Positions 7,801 to 15,352 of a stretch of 24,069 bases of DNA are shown here, in pieces. Below the pieces are notes generated by a model. It was given only the letters and a program-made list of their open reading frames with translations. It had not been told where the DNA came from and searched no databases. The translations under genes and the position numbers were made by a program. The DNA is from a virus: positions 1 to 24,069 of the IMG/VR virus record IMGVR_UViG_3300027365_000058; one strand, given 5' to 3'. The first letter of the stretch is position 1. The number at the start of each line of letters is the position of its first letter.

Positions 7801-10071
7801 GATGAGAGCATCACCACCCGAAGAGCCAGCAGCTTTTAATAATGCACCATTAGCCAAGTCTTCAGCACCTGATAATGCACCGAAGACGCTATAGCGATAT
7901 TGGAAGGCAATGGCGTTCGACATGAAACGTGGGAATGTAGCAAGCAAGCTACCACCGGGGAACTCAGCAGCTTTAACGAACAAGTTACCAGCAGCTTCAG
8001 CACCAGCTTCAAAGGTTTGAATACCTTTCTTCTGTGCCTTTGGTGTGTAGGAGAACGTAGCCTTCAACGTTTCATCAGCAGCTTCTTTCAATACCGATGC
8101 AGGGATTGTCTTGCCCTCAGCAATCACTTCATACATGTCAAGACCAGCACGGCGCATGTGCTTCTCAACTGAAGCGTTGAAGATGGCTTTGCGGAAGAAA
8201 GCATCCTGTGCCACGTTCAGAGTGTTGAAGACCTGTGCAGCTTTGGAGATTTCCTTAGTGGAACTTTCCTGTGTTGCACTCAAGATGTTGCTACGAAGGG
8301 CAGGGTTGTGTTGCAACAAAGTGTCAGTGACTTCTGTAGACAAACCACCCTTAGCCATATATCCATACACACCAAAGGCATCACGCATGGTGTCGCCAAG
8401 GCTGTTCTTTGCAGTTTCAATACGCTTACCGCTGGCAGCACCGTCCATAGTTCTACCGACAGTGTACAAAGCGCCTTCAATCAATGAAGCAGCGGAGTTG
8501 TATGTCAGACCAACAGATGTACCAATGACGTTACGAACAGTGGTGCCGATACCTGAAACAATCCAAGCCTTGGACTCACGCTCAAGTGTCTGAATACCCT
8601 GACCCAAACGACCAAGTGCTGAAACATACTCGTCAGGCTTTTCAAACAAAGCATCAACTTGCTTCTTGAATTCTGGATCAATCTCTGACATGCGCTTCAA
8701 CACCTTTGAAGCAGCAGAGTATTGCTGCATCACCTGAGCAGCTTCTGTCACTGTCAGTTTGTTAGCAGCAGCAAATTCATCAGGGGTCAGCCCTTCTTTA
8801 CGGATGGCCTGTTCAAGCAATGCATCGTCAATGTTGTCCAACTGAGAGAACACTTCAGCAATGGCTGTGCTTGTCTTCTGGTTAGGACGCAGACGGAATG
8901 TAGGGTCTTGTTCAATGACGTGCAACGCTACACGTACAGCACGAGCAGACAAGTCTTTCTGAATCTTTGCATCAGTCAATGCCGATGCTGGATTAACTTC
9001 ATTCAATACCTGACGACCTTGAATGTTCATGAACTCTTCGACGACAGTGTCCATGTTCTGTGCGACAGGATCGGTCAGTACACGTTCAACCTTTGTTGGT
9101 GGTGCGTTAGGATCGGTAGGGGTTTTGATCTTGTCTTTGAGAATATCATTGAGTTGTTCAGCACCAGACCTACCGCCTTTAGCTTTCATGATACCGGCAG
9201 CTTCAACACCACCAAATGCAGCAGAGAACAATCCAGCAACAGCAACAGCGGTGTTGTCAAACTCTTTAGGAGCAACACCAAGATCGGGACGTTGTTCAGC
9301 CAACACCTGTGATGTAGCAACCTGTGCTTTCTGTTCAACAGCAGCTTGACCAGCGCCAATGACAGCTTCAGTGCCTACAACACCAAGACCAGCCTTCAAA
9401 GGTGTAACAGTCATTGCTTGAGCAAGCTTAGCTTTGACACCTGTCTCAGCAACCTCACCCAATGCAGCGCGAGTGGCAGCTTTAGTTGTTTCTTTAGCAG
9501 CCATCTTCTTCAAACCAGCACCAACACCAAGACCAACATAGTTGGTTAAGTCTGTGAAGGCTGATGTTACCGCTTCAACGTATGGACGAGCACCGGGTTG
9601 ACCACCCTCTTCCAACGCACTCTTTGTTCGTTCAAACACAAGCTTACCCAATGCCAACTTCTCTTTGTCGGGCATAGGAGAGTTACGAAGCTGATTCAAA
9701 TATGCAATGTTACTGAAGGTGTTCCACTCATCAGCACGAGCACTGGACATGAATTGATTCGACAACTCCACGCCGCTGATGCCTTCAACTTTCTTGCCTG
9801 TGCGAATCTCCAGAAACTGTTTCTGAATATCTTGAAGGCTAGGATTGGTTGTTAAGTCATTCCATGTAAGCTCATTACCTTTTTCATCTCGACCTGAGAT
9901 GGCAACAGCTTGAGCCTTCTTTAGTTCGGTGGCACGTTGACGAGGCGAAACAAAGGCAGGCTTTGTCAGGTCTTCGGTGGGTGTAGGTTGTGTAGATGCT
10001 TGCGGTGCAGCAGATTCATCTAAGAACTTGATAGTTGGTTTCTGTTCTTCATCCAAGAATTTGATAGCCAT
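4804..10071 (-). CDS. Giant internal virion / DNA-ejection-type protein, 1755 aa
   Basis: This is the last gene of the late unit and is preceded by AGAGG near 10080. Size, composition (Ala, Lys, Gly, Glu) and position beside other internal-type proteins suggest a packaged protein ejected with the DNA, analogous to T7 gp16; no lysozyme or transglycosylase motif is evident. The N-terminus has IKFLDE twice (3-8 and 14-19). Residues roughly 170-300 and 500-560 hold Ala/Gly-rich, membrane-compatible helices (AGLGVVGTEAVIGAG, GIGTTVRNVIGTSVGL). Residues about 1150-1250 are a Pro/Ala-rich linker. Residues about 1430-1560 contain LFHGQG, SFTRD and ETED in an order reminiscent of ADP-ribosyltransferases. 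AKGGL recurs at 573, 1111 and 1747. The virion role is inferred from context; the ART resemblance is tentative. Confidence 0.75.
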   Translation of the reverse strand: MAIKFLDEEQKPTIKFLDESAAPQASTQPTPTEDLTKPAFVSPRQRATELKKAQAVAISGRDEKGNELTWNDLTTNPSLQDIQKQFLEIRTGKKVEGISGVELSNQFMSSARADEWNTFSNIAYLNQLRNSPMPDKEKLALGKLVFERTKSALEEGGQPGARPYVEAVTSAFTDLTNYVGLGVGAGLKKMAAKETTKAATRAALGEVAETGVKAKLAQAMTVTPLKAGLGVVGTEAVIGAGQAAVEQKAQVATSQVLAEQRPDLGVAPKEFDNTAVAVAGLFSAAFGGVEAAGIMKAKGGRSGAEQLNDILKDKIKTPTDPNAPPTKVERVLTDPVAQNMDTVVEEFMNIQGRQVLNEVNPASALTDAKIQKDLSARAVRVALHVIEQDPTFRLRPNQKTSTAIAEVFSQLDNIDDALLEQAIRKEGLTPDEFAAANKLTVTEAAQVMQQYSAASKVLKRMSEIDPEFKKQVDALFEKPDEYVSALGRLGQGIQTLERESKAWIVSGIGTTVRNVIGTSVGLTYNSAASLIEGALYTVGRTMDGAASGKRIETAKNSLGDTMRDAFGVYGYMAKGGLSTEVTDTLLQHNPALRSNILSATQESSTKEISKAAQVFNTLNVAQDAFFRKAIFNASVEKHMRRAGLDMYEVIAEGKTIPASVLKEAADETLKATFSYTPKAQKKGIQTFEAGAEAAGNLFVKAAEFPGGSLLATFPRFMSNAIAFQYRYSVFGALSGAEDLANGALLKAAGSSGGDALIRKGQENIAKGVVGTAALAAAYDYRMNNQDTEWYNMKNDDGSTIDTRAIFPLGPTLAVADFMAKRKLGLEPKTAEALEAVVGMKMPAGTQNQFLDQVFAAFSSEKEADKLEVAVGKVLGDFTARFAQPFVFKSAYEFFDLFREEGAIQRDPNVLTAEGGGARLLEAAANRVQSKLPVLKEELPEAIPRLREGPVYKEGEFFNSLIGVRETPNKTPAEKEIVRLGIDPFKLYGPSSGDRLYDRAFVESANPMVVAAIDRTMANDRYKALSPTEQKLALTNVVRDVTGIARDKTDGKFMSEDLTRVKKMRFDKLSADQRKVINERYAKDNEGVTLEEAKDYRAVDKYEAMLGNLAFAKGGLAAKVVGKKLAGEAVDSVTSKLKSLTPTPTPAADNAAIDAIINKELGTTSPAIDQTANMLMGKKPVLPSAAPKAVTAPTVAPTEQALPTLPAKTMEAPMLPEPIADTPTPSKAFADEDYIMGEEMMLESYTPSQLKSWKVASPEDYENTLHSFTAQAKGLKSSEIPPAPFAKKTDEAAESLVDEVEYDMDGNPVSVGGKAVVKKVEPVADEYGVDPKYLSGDTNAVTGNFSVSARNKAIAAIKETREDSFFKLRNSDKFAAIDDEVLGVMLGEYRYSRGVELNPKDPAALNDATKLASQYQKRLETLREKYKDVPPVKLFHGQGVTEDINTLKKTGFVDPTKLDKFHSEMYVGAPSFTRDLNLGFRGRPFGGTNPKNYVVTEIPYADYVFNKINMAPEKYDKKDMNTILRAVTGAPGVVRPIGLPRAGFLETEDMMLEAEKLIVKGKNAKLRSGEEDVTKVLNLTDRKLTKEDGTTSEYAKLSERNRIQNRGLLRETTKGNEEVISEYMKLARTTPDPKEKMKLAYMAYGGIKDLMNSYIDMAAGTSTKTGLGQQYQAAINNFADYSGIQRQMREVADILDAGGAKQKAQNLYELTDKLKKFQQSEPAISKATDEAKRTKPLDEVRKFVPKLAKGGLASRR

Positions 10072-10073
10072 TA

Positions 10074-11438
10074 TTATTGAACCTCTGCTGGTCGTCCATT
10101 GATTGTAATCTTAGTGCCTTTGGGTAGCTTAGCTGCCTCAGCTTCTGCCACGCTATTAAAACTTCTAACTGAAGCAGCGGCGGGTGCAGGTGTTGCTGGT
10201 GTAGCAGGTGTAGCACCACTGTCTGTTCTAACAACAGAAGGAACAACAGAGGTGTACGAGTTCATTACCGATGCAACATCGCGGTTAAATGGTTGACCCT
10301 TAGCATCTGTATACAACGACAAGGCGTTCTTCGCTGCGGTGGCCTGTGTCTCCAAGATTTGACGACGAAGAGTTTCATTATCACCGATGTAGTCGATACC
10401 AACACTACCGTCAGCCTTCTCAACAATGGCAAGCTGTTTAGTCTTAATCAAGTCACCATGCTTAGCCGCAACAGCACGAGCAACAGCAGCAGAAGTAAAG
10501 GTGTTCAATGTACCCAATGCAGGAATCTTACCTTCGCCTTCACCATCTTTAGTAACCTTCTTAGCCAATGCTTCGGCACGTACATCGGCCATGAGTTTGT
10601 CGTATTCAGGCTTGGCAGCTTTGCGTTCTTCAGTAGTACCAAACATGTAGCGATTCTTAATGTCAGCAACTTTGTTAGAGAACTGTTGTTGTTCAGATGT
10701 CAGTGTTTCTTTGATCTTGCCAAATATCATAACGTCAGCTTTTGCCACGTTAATGGCGTTAATATCACCACTCTGTTCAGCTTTCAGCAAAGCAAGCTTA
10801 GCGTCTTTCTCACGCTCGTCATAGCCTTTTTCTTTCTGAAACGCTCCCATGTTAAACTCAGCACCAGCATCAAACTCAGGACGTTTAAACCCTTCAGCGG
10901 CACGAAGCTTCTCAAGAGAAACACCCATAGCTTTTGCAGTTTGTTCTTCGGCTCTGGTGCCTGCGCGATCAGACGCACCCTTCCTAATCCTAGCAAAGAA
11001 GTTGGTGTCTTTATCGAGAGTGCCTTCAGCTCGTCGAGCAGACGCAGACACGGCAGGGATTTCTGTATACGCTTTCAGCATATCCATAGCTGTTGTATTA
11101 GATGCATTATCTTCTTTAATCTTAACTACATCACCAACTTTAAAGGTTGCAGGATTTGCCTTAGCCGCTTCAATTGCCATAGACATATACGTCTTGTTAG
11201 TGGCAGCAGCAAACAGTTCGGCTTCAGTGGCGTTACTATCAAATGTGCGTAAGACTTTAATGTTATCAGACACTTCACTTTCAAGCTTTCTATTCTCAGC
11301 CATTACCTTGTCGTAGTTTTCTTTCAAAGCTTTAACGCCGTACACACCAACCTTAGACGCTTCTTCTTCGTCTTTCCTAAGAGTGTCTACAACGGCTTCA
11401 GCGGCACCAGCCGCAAATGAACTAAATTTGAATCCCAT
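10074..11438 (-). CDS. Putative internal virion protein, 454 aa
   Basis: The ATG overlaps the upstream stop (TAATG), which indicates coupled translation. The product is highly charged and mostly helical, with coiled-coil-like stretches (NYDKVMAENRKLESEVSD, TEERKAAKPEYDKLMADV). An Ala/Pro/Thr linker at about 407-424 (ATPATPATPAPAAA) leads to a compact C-terminal element FNSVAEAEAAKLPKG followed by TKITINGRPAEVQ. Similar C-terminal elements are familiar from internal proteins of many podovirus-like phages. The neighbours are the 164-aa conserved protein and the giant protein. I infer a packaged or ejected role by analogy with the T7 gp14-gp16 cluster; no enzymatic motif is seen. Confidence 0.72.
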   Translation of the reverse strand: MGFKFSSFAAGAAEAVVDTLRKDEEEASKVGVYGVKALKENYDKVMAENRKLESEVSDNIKVLRTFDSNATEAELFAAATNKTYMSMAIEAAKANPATFKVGDVVKIKEDNASNTTAMDMLKAYTEIPAVSASARRAEGTLDKDTNFFARIRKGASDRAGTRAEEQTAKAMGVSLEKLRAAEGFKRPEFDAGAEFNMGAFQKEKGYDEREKDAKLALLKAEQSGDINAINVAKADVMIFGKIKETLTSEQQQFSNKVADIKNRYMFGTTEERKAAKPEYDKLMADVRAEALAKKVTKDGEGEGKIPALGTLNTFTSAAVARAVAAKHGDLIKTKQLAIVEKADGSVGIDYIGDNETLRRQILETQATAAKNALSLYTDAKGQPFNRDVASVMNSYTSVVPSVVRTDSGATPATPATPAPAAASVRSFNSVAEAEAAKLPKGTKITINGRPAEVQ

Positions 11439-11932
11439 TACATACTCTCCATCTTCTTAGGCTTACGAGCCATCAAACCCGAAAGCTCTACTTTAGGTTC
11501 AACAACTTCTTCAACAACATCAGAGGATGCTTTCTTCATTGCTTGTTTTATTACACGATCAGGAATAGTACCAGCGTTTTCGTCATCTTCAAAAACTTGA
11601 TATTTAACACCATGTATTTCAGCAGTGGTCTTTAGCATTTCAACAATAACTGGAATCACTAGGATGCCTGTATCAATGGTGTGAATACCAGAAGCTACAC
11701 CAGACAACATCATTCCATTAGCCAATGCAGCCAACGGCACACCAGTCTCAATTGCGTCGAGAGTGGAGTTGATCATACCAGCAGACGATAGGTTGGTGAC
11801 GTATCCTTGAGCAACTTCATTCACTGTAACAAACTTAGGTGGTGTAGACCAAGGACGACTCTTAGGTTCTGCTGTCCACGAAATACCGGGTGGTACAGGT
11901 TTGATAACATCAGCGGGACTAAGCTTAGCCAT
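11438..11932 (-). CDS. Conserved phage protein with proline-rich N-terminus, 164 aa
   Basis: The N-terminus is Pro-rich (VIKPVPPGISWTAEP, then SRPWSTPPKFVTVNE). A central hydrophobic region follows, VPLAALANGMMLSGVASG, then IHTIDTGILVIPVIVEML (about residues 65-100), which could be membrane-active or a buried core. The C-terminus is charged (LMARKPKKMESM). The PPG...W..PPK...G+HT+D pattern recalls a protein family shared by varied tailed phages, including T4-like cyanophages, with no assigned function to my knowledge. It overlaps the 66-aa gene upstream and the 454-aa gene downstream, placing it in the ejection-type block. Confidence 0.75.
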   Translation of the reverse strand: MAKLSPADVIKPVPPGISWTAEPKSRPWSTPPKFVTVNEVAQGYVTNLSSAGMINSTLDAIETGVPLAALANGMMLSGVASGIHTIDTGILVIPVIVEMLKTTAEIHGVKYQVFEDDENAGTIPDRVIKQAMKKASSDVVEEVVEPKVELSGLMARKPKKMESM

Positions 11933-12125
11933 TCTTCATTTCCTCTCGTGATTGTCGAATACTTTGTACAAAGCTGGCAACAATGTCCAACTGAGTTTGC
12001 TGAGAAGATGTAGAAGGCTTTGTTGGTGCTAACAACCCTTTAGCTTCTTTGCTTTTCTTAGCTCCTTTTTCTTTAGAAGAAATTAGAGCTTCGATTTTAT
12101 TCATGTAGTTTTTGATGTGTTGCAT
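11925..12125 (-). CDS. Hypothetical small basic protein, 66 aa
   Basis: The product starts MQHIKNYMNKIEALISSKEK, has a Lys/Ala-rich segment (KGAKKSKEAKGLLAPTKP), a Ser/Gln linker and a C-terminal helix (LDIVASFVQSIRQSREEM). The ribosome-binding site is weak (GAAAG upstream of the ATG). It starts 9 nt after the 911-aa gene stop and overlaps the 164-aa gene by 8 nt, so it belongs to the same late unit. Family not recognised; it may be a small packaged or assembly protein. Confidence 0.65.
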   Translation of the reverse strand: MQHIKNYMNKIEALISSKEKGAKKSKEAKGLLAPTKPSTSSQQTQLDIVASFVQSIRQSREEMKNG

Positions 12126-12134
12126 TTAATTCTT

Positions 12135-14870
12135 TCAACCAATGATACCTTTGATAGTGTCCCAGTTCTTTACACCTTCAATGAACAACTTACCCCAAGC
12201 CGAACTACTTTCACCGTCAGTTTTAATGTTCTGAACATCTTTTGCAACAGACGCAATTGCCAAATTAGCAATACGATCTTTACCGCTTTCACCAGTCTTC
12301 CAAGACATCTCTAACAAATCTCGATAAGTCTGACTCTGCTGTGCATATGCAGAAGCTGACAAGTCTGTAGCGTTCTTGGCATTGACAGCATTGGCTGCAT
12401 TAACAGAAGCAGTGTTTGCCGTAGACACTTCAGCCAACAACCTAGCATTAGCTACGTTAATCTCTGTAGACATTTTAGCATTGAAGTCTGCTCTGTCATT
12501 AGCTTCCTGAGCATTGAATTTAATCAACTCGTTGGAAGCATCCATGTTAGCAACAGCTATCTTGTTCTTCTCAGAAGCAGAGAACTGTTGAGCAGTGAGA
12601 GACAGTGTTGCATTAATCTTATCAACTTCGATTGCATTGGTTGCGTTTGTCAACGAGGCAGCATTCTTAGCAGCAGCATCGGACAAAATAGATTGTGCAA
12701 TTTGTTGACTCTGCACCACGGCCATCTGTTGTTTATTGTCTAAGTTTTTAAGATCGGTAGCCAAGAAAGCCTGAGCATTCTGCACAGCGGCTTGTTGACG
12801 ATTGTTCAAGTTTGTCATGTCCATTGTAGCAATGGTGGCAGCGTTGGCAATTGCTGTTTGCTGTGCAGCATTCAAGTTGGAAATACCAATGTCCTTCATC
12901 AACTGTGAATTGTTCAATGCGGCAGTTTGTGCAGCAGTGAAGGTCATATTGTTATTCTCAGCAATACGTGTGGAGTTCAACACAGCAGCTTGTTGCTTGT
13001 TGTCTAATATCTTACCCTGACGGGCAGCTTCAATCTGAGCATTAGCCAAAGCAGTTTGCTGACGATTGGAGGCATTAGAGATATCAACCTGCACAGCCAT
13101 AGAACTGTTATGCAAAGCAGCCTGTTGAATGTTGTTAAGGTTGATGTTGGCTTGTTCAGCATAACGAGCAGCATTAACTACAGCGGCTTGCTGTTGGTTA
13201 GACAAGTTCTGTCCCTGCAACGTAGCTCTAATCTGCGTGTTAGCCAACATTGTCTGTTGCATATTAGACAGGTTCTGACTCTGAAGAGCGAACGAGTTGG
13301 TGGCATTAGTCAGACGAGCTTGCTGTTCATTAGACAGGTTCTGCAAAGACAACCCTTGCTGAGCAGCAGCATTAGCCAATGATACTTGCTGGCGATTGTT
13401 AAGGTTCTGCATACCCATCTGCTGGAACACTTGAGCGTCCTGTGCAGCAATAGGCAGGGCACTCTCCATAGCAGCTTGGAAGATGGCTGTAGCAGCCATA
13501 GAGCTACCACCCAAACCCCGAGAGGCCATAGCAGCGTTAGCGGCACGAATAGCGCCAGCAGCCCATGCTGGAGTTGCACCATCGTTAAAGCTATTCATCA
13601 ACTGTGTAAGTTGACCCTGCACTGTAGACTGTGCATCCACATTACCCTGTGCAGCAGCAGCCAGAGTACCATCATCAACTGTAAACTTCTCAAGACGAGC
13701 AGCAACAACTGTAGCGTCAGGTGCAAGCCCTTCAGCGGTGATGGCCGTAGCCTGTGCCATGTCTGCTTCAGCAATCTGTGCAGGTCTGACCAACTCATTA
13801 GCTTGCACAACACCTGTAGCCGCCTGTACAGCGGTGGGGGCAGCAGCTTGTGCAGCTTCAGCAGTAACAGCAGGCATATCCGTTTGAGCAGTGACGAGTT
13901 CACCAGCTTCTGTAGTTCTAGTACCAGCAACAACAGGAGCGATGAATTCAGCACCAACCTCTTGGGCAGTGGCTAATGCGCCCTGCGACAATGTGCCTTG
14001 CTGTGCAGCCACCTGTGCTTGATCAGAGACAGTGCCTTGTGCAGCGCTCAAACCACCTGTTGTAACCTCTCTACCCCAATCCATATCATCGGGCATTGGA
14101 ATGCTTGTGGGTTGACCAAGCTGCATCTTCGACACATTAAGGGCGTCATCTAGGTCAATCTTCCCGTCACGATTCCAGTCATACTTCTTCAAAGCCTCTG
14201 GTGTTGCTGGTGTTAAACCAACCACTATCTTCAACGCATCTTTTGCGTCAGATTCTTGGGGAAGAGGATTCTTCTTAGTAATACCTTCGTAAATAGATTT
14301 AATGTCCGCTGTTGTGGCAGTGGTTGTGGCGTTTGTTGTCTTAACAGCGGTGGGGGCAGTGACACCCTGTGCTACTGCGGCAGGAGCAGCAGTGGCGGTA
14401 GTGGTCGGACCAGCAAGAGTGGCCTGTGCTGTCATACCGGGGGCCATTGCAGTTTGTGCTGCCGTATAACCGGGAGCAGTTGTCATCGAAGGTGCGTTAG
14501 GTGAAGCGCCTGTGATGGCGCTAAGGTCTGTTGTGGTACTACTACCCGGCTCTATTGGTGAAGGTGGTCCTACGAAAGCTTGCCGTGCAGGTGGTGCTGA
14601 AGGGTCTACAAAATCGGATTGTGATGGAGACCGGGGAAGTACATATCCTGCTGGTAAAACATCTCCACCAACTTGATACTTCTTCACCGGAGCCTTAGCG
14701 ACAATACCACCCTTAGCCATGCGTGTAGCAAACTTGTCTGTAATGGTGGCATACTTCATACCCAATGCTGGTGAGCTATTGAGGAAGTCGTCGAAGCCCT
14801 GCATAGGGCCGTCATAACCAAGTTTACGGGCTACGATTTCTTTTTGTTTTGCTGTAAAGCTTTCAGCCAT
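12135..14870 (-). CDS. Putative internal virion protein with 22-residue helical repeats and a dockerin-like calcium loop, 911 aa
   Basis: Start ATG 14870 has a strong AGGA with the same GGAAAACATATGGC context as the tail-fibre gene. Residues 5-50 form an N-terminal segment (KEIVARKLGYDGPMQGFDDF) leading to MAKGGIV at 51-57. Residues about 80-220 are a low-complexity Ala/Pro/Thr linker. D231-W-N-R-D-G-K-I-D-L-D-D242 is a complete EF-hand/dockerin-type loop (ligand positions 1, 3, 5, 9 and 12). Residues about 260-430 are Ala/Gln-rich. From N489 onward at least eleven consecutive units of exactly 22 residues follow the pattern N-L-x-N-x-Q-Q-x-A-(L/V)-x-N. No enzyme motif is visible. The role is inferred as an internal, long helical virion protein. 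Confidence 0.75.
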   Translation of the reverse strand: MAESFTAKQKEIVARKLGYDGPMQGFDDFLNSSPALGMKYATITDKFATRMAKGGIVAKAPVKKYQVGGDVLPAGYVLPRSPSQSDFVDPSAPPARQAFVGPPSPIEPGSSTTTDLSAITGASPNAPSMTTAPGYTAAQTAMAPGMTAQATLAGPTTTATAAPAAVAQGVTAPTAVKTTNATTTATTADIKSIYEGITKKNPLPQESDAKDALKIVVGLTPATPEALKKYDWNRDGKIDLDDALNVSKMQLGQPTSIPMPDDMDWGREVTTGGLSAAQGTVSDQAQVAAQQGTLSQGALATAQEVGAEFIAPVVAGTRTTEAGELVTAQTDMPAVTAEAAQAAAPTAVQAATGVVQANELVRPAQIAEADMAQATAITAEGLAPDATVVAARLEKFTVDDGTLAAAAQGNVDAQSTVQGQLTQLMNSFNDGATPAWAAGAIRAANAAMASRGLGGSSMAATAIFQAAMESALPIAAQDAQVFQQMGMQNLNNRQQVSLANAAAQQGLSLQNLSNEQQARLTNATNSFALQSQNLSNMQQTMLANTQIRATLQGQNLSNQQQAAVVNAARYAEQANINLNNIQQAALHNSSMAVQVDISNASNRQQTALANAQIEAARQGKILDNKQQAAVLNSTRIAENNNMTFTAAQTAALNNSQLMKDIGISNLNAAQQTAIANAATIATMDMTNLNNRQQAAVQNAQAFLATDLKNLDNKQQMAVVQSQQIAQSILSDAAAKNAASLTNATNAIEVDKINATLSLTAQQFSASEKNKIAVANMDASNELIKFNAQEANDRADFNAKMSTEINVANARLLAEVSTANTASVNAANAVNAKNATDLSASAYAQQSQTYRDLLEMSWKTGESGKDRIANLAIASVAKDVQNIKTDGESSSAWGKLFIEGVKNWDTIKGIIG
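12681..13406 (-). repeat. Eleven tandem 22-residue (66-nt) repeats inside the 911-aa protein
   Basis: Residues 489-730 divide into eleven back-to-back units of exactly 22 residues with no insertions. Conserved positions are N1-L2-x-N4-x-Q6-Q7-x-A9-(L/V/I)10-x-N12, as in NLNNRQQVSLAN and NLSNEQQARLTN. Units 6 to 8 are the most divergent (unit 8 begins TFTAAQ). A weaker twelfth unit may follow. The pattern suits a Gln/Asn-rich helical solenoid or coiled coil. Confidence 0.92.
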
Positions 14871-14881
14871 ATGTTTTCCTA

Positions 14882-15352
14882 TTATGCCACGATACCGGGC
14901 AGATATACAGTTCTACCATTTTGTTTCACTGCTGTCATCACTTGTCGTTTCAGGTTGTTACTGTCATATGAGACATGCACCCAACCACTATCAGGCACAC
15001 CTTGTGTATAGAACTCAAGAATCAATTGTGTATAATCAAAGTTGTCTGCAATGTATTGTGCAAGGTCTGCATTAGCAACACCGGGAATCTCAATGTCAGC
15101 AGCTTGTCCTTTGCAGTGATCGCTAGTACGACTACCACCAACAGCAGCATTAACATCAGGGCTACGATAACCACTATTAACTTTAATACCAACACCATAT
15201 ACATCACGTAATGGTTGCAATACTTGTTCACACAGCGTGGTCAAGTTCTGCACAACTTCATCACTGTGTGGTGTGTTGTCCATGTCTCGACGTGAAGCAG
15301 TCTCACTCTTAATCATTTCATGCAAAGAGAAGTTCTTAGTCAGCATTGTCAT
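14882..15352 (-). CDS. M15-family peptidase, probable endolysin, 156 aa
   Basis: This is a zinc peptidase of the D-Ala-D-Ala carboxypeptidase/peptidase M15A type, expected to cut peptidoglycan cross-links. The signature is clear: VNSGYRSPDVNAAVGGSR, then SDHCKGQAADIE with zinc ligands H79 and D86, then GWVHVSY with the third ligand H126. There is no signal peptide, so it should depend on a holin for release. It follows Rz by an ATGA overlap, and the neighbouring membrane proteins make the lysis role likely. A structural (tail-associated) M15 peptidase is the alternative but fits the context less well. Confidence 0.88.
   Translation of the reverse strand: MTMLTKNFSLHEMIKSETASRRDMDNTPHSDEVVQNLTTLCEQVLQPLRDVYGVGIKVNSGYRSPDVNAAVGGSRTSDHCKGQAADIEIPGVANADLAQYIADNFDYTQLILEFYTQGVPDSGWVHVSYDSNNLKRQVMTAVKQNGRTVYLPGIVA

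Noticed and set aside
8722-9312. 196-aa + strand frame opposite the giant gene
   Set aside because: It is a Cys/Phe/Ser-rich antisense shadow with no recognisable motif.
10293-11252. 319-aa + strand frame opposite the 454-aa gene
   Set aside because: It is antisense to a charged, coupled gene; the Phe/Ser/Cys-rich product is what the complement of an Ala/Lys/Glu-rich frame gives.
12681-13406. CRISPR array or DNA-level tandem repeats
   Set aside because: The 66-nt periodicity is in protein only; the units are diverged in DNA, lie in one open frame and have no identical repeats with spacers.
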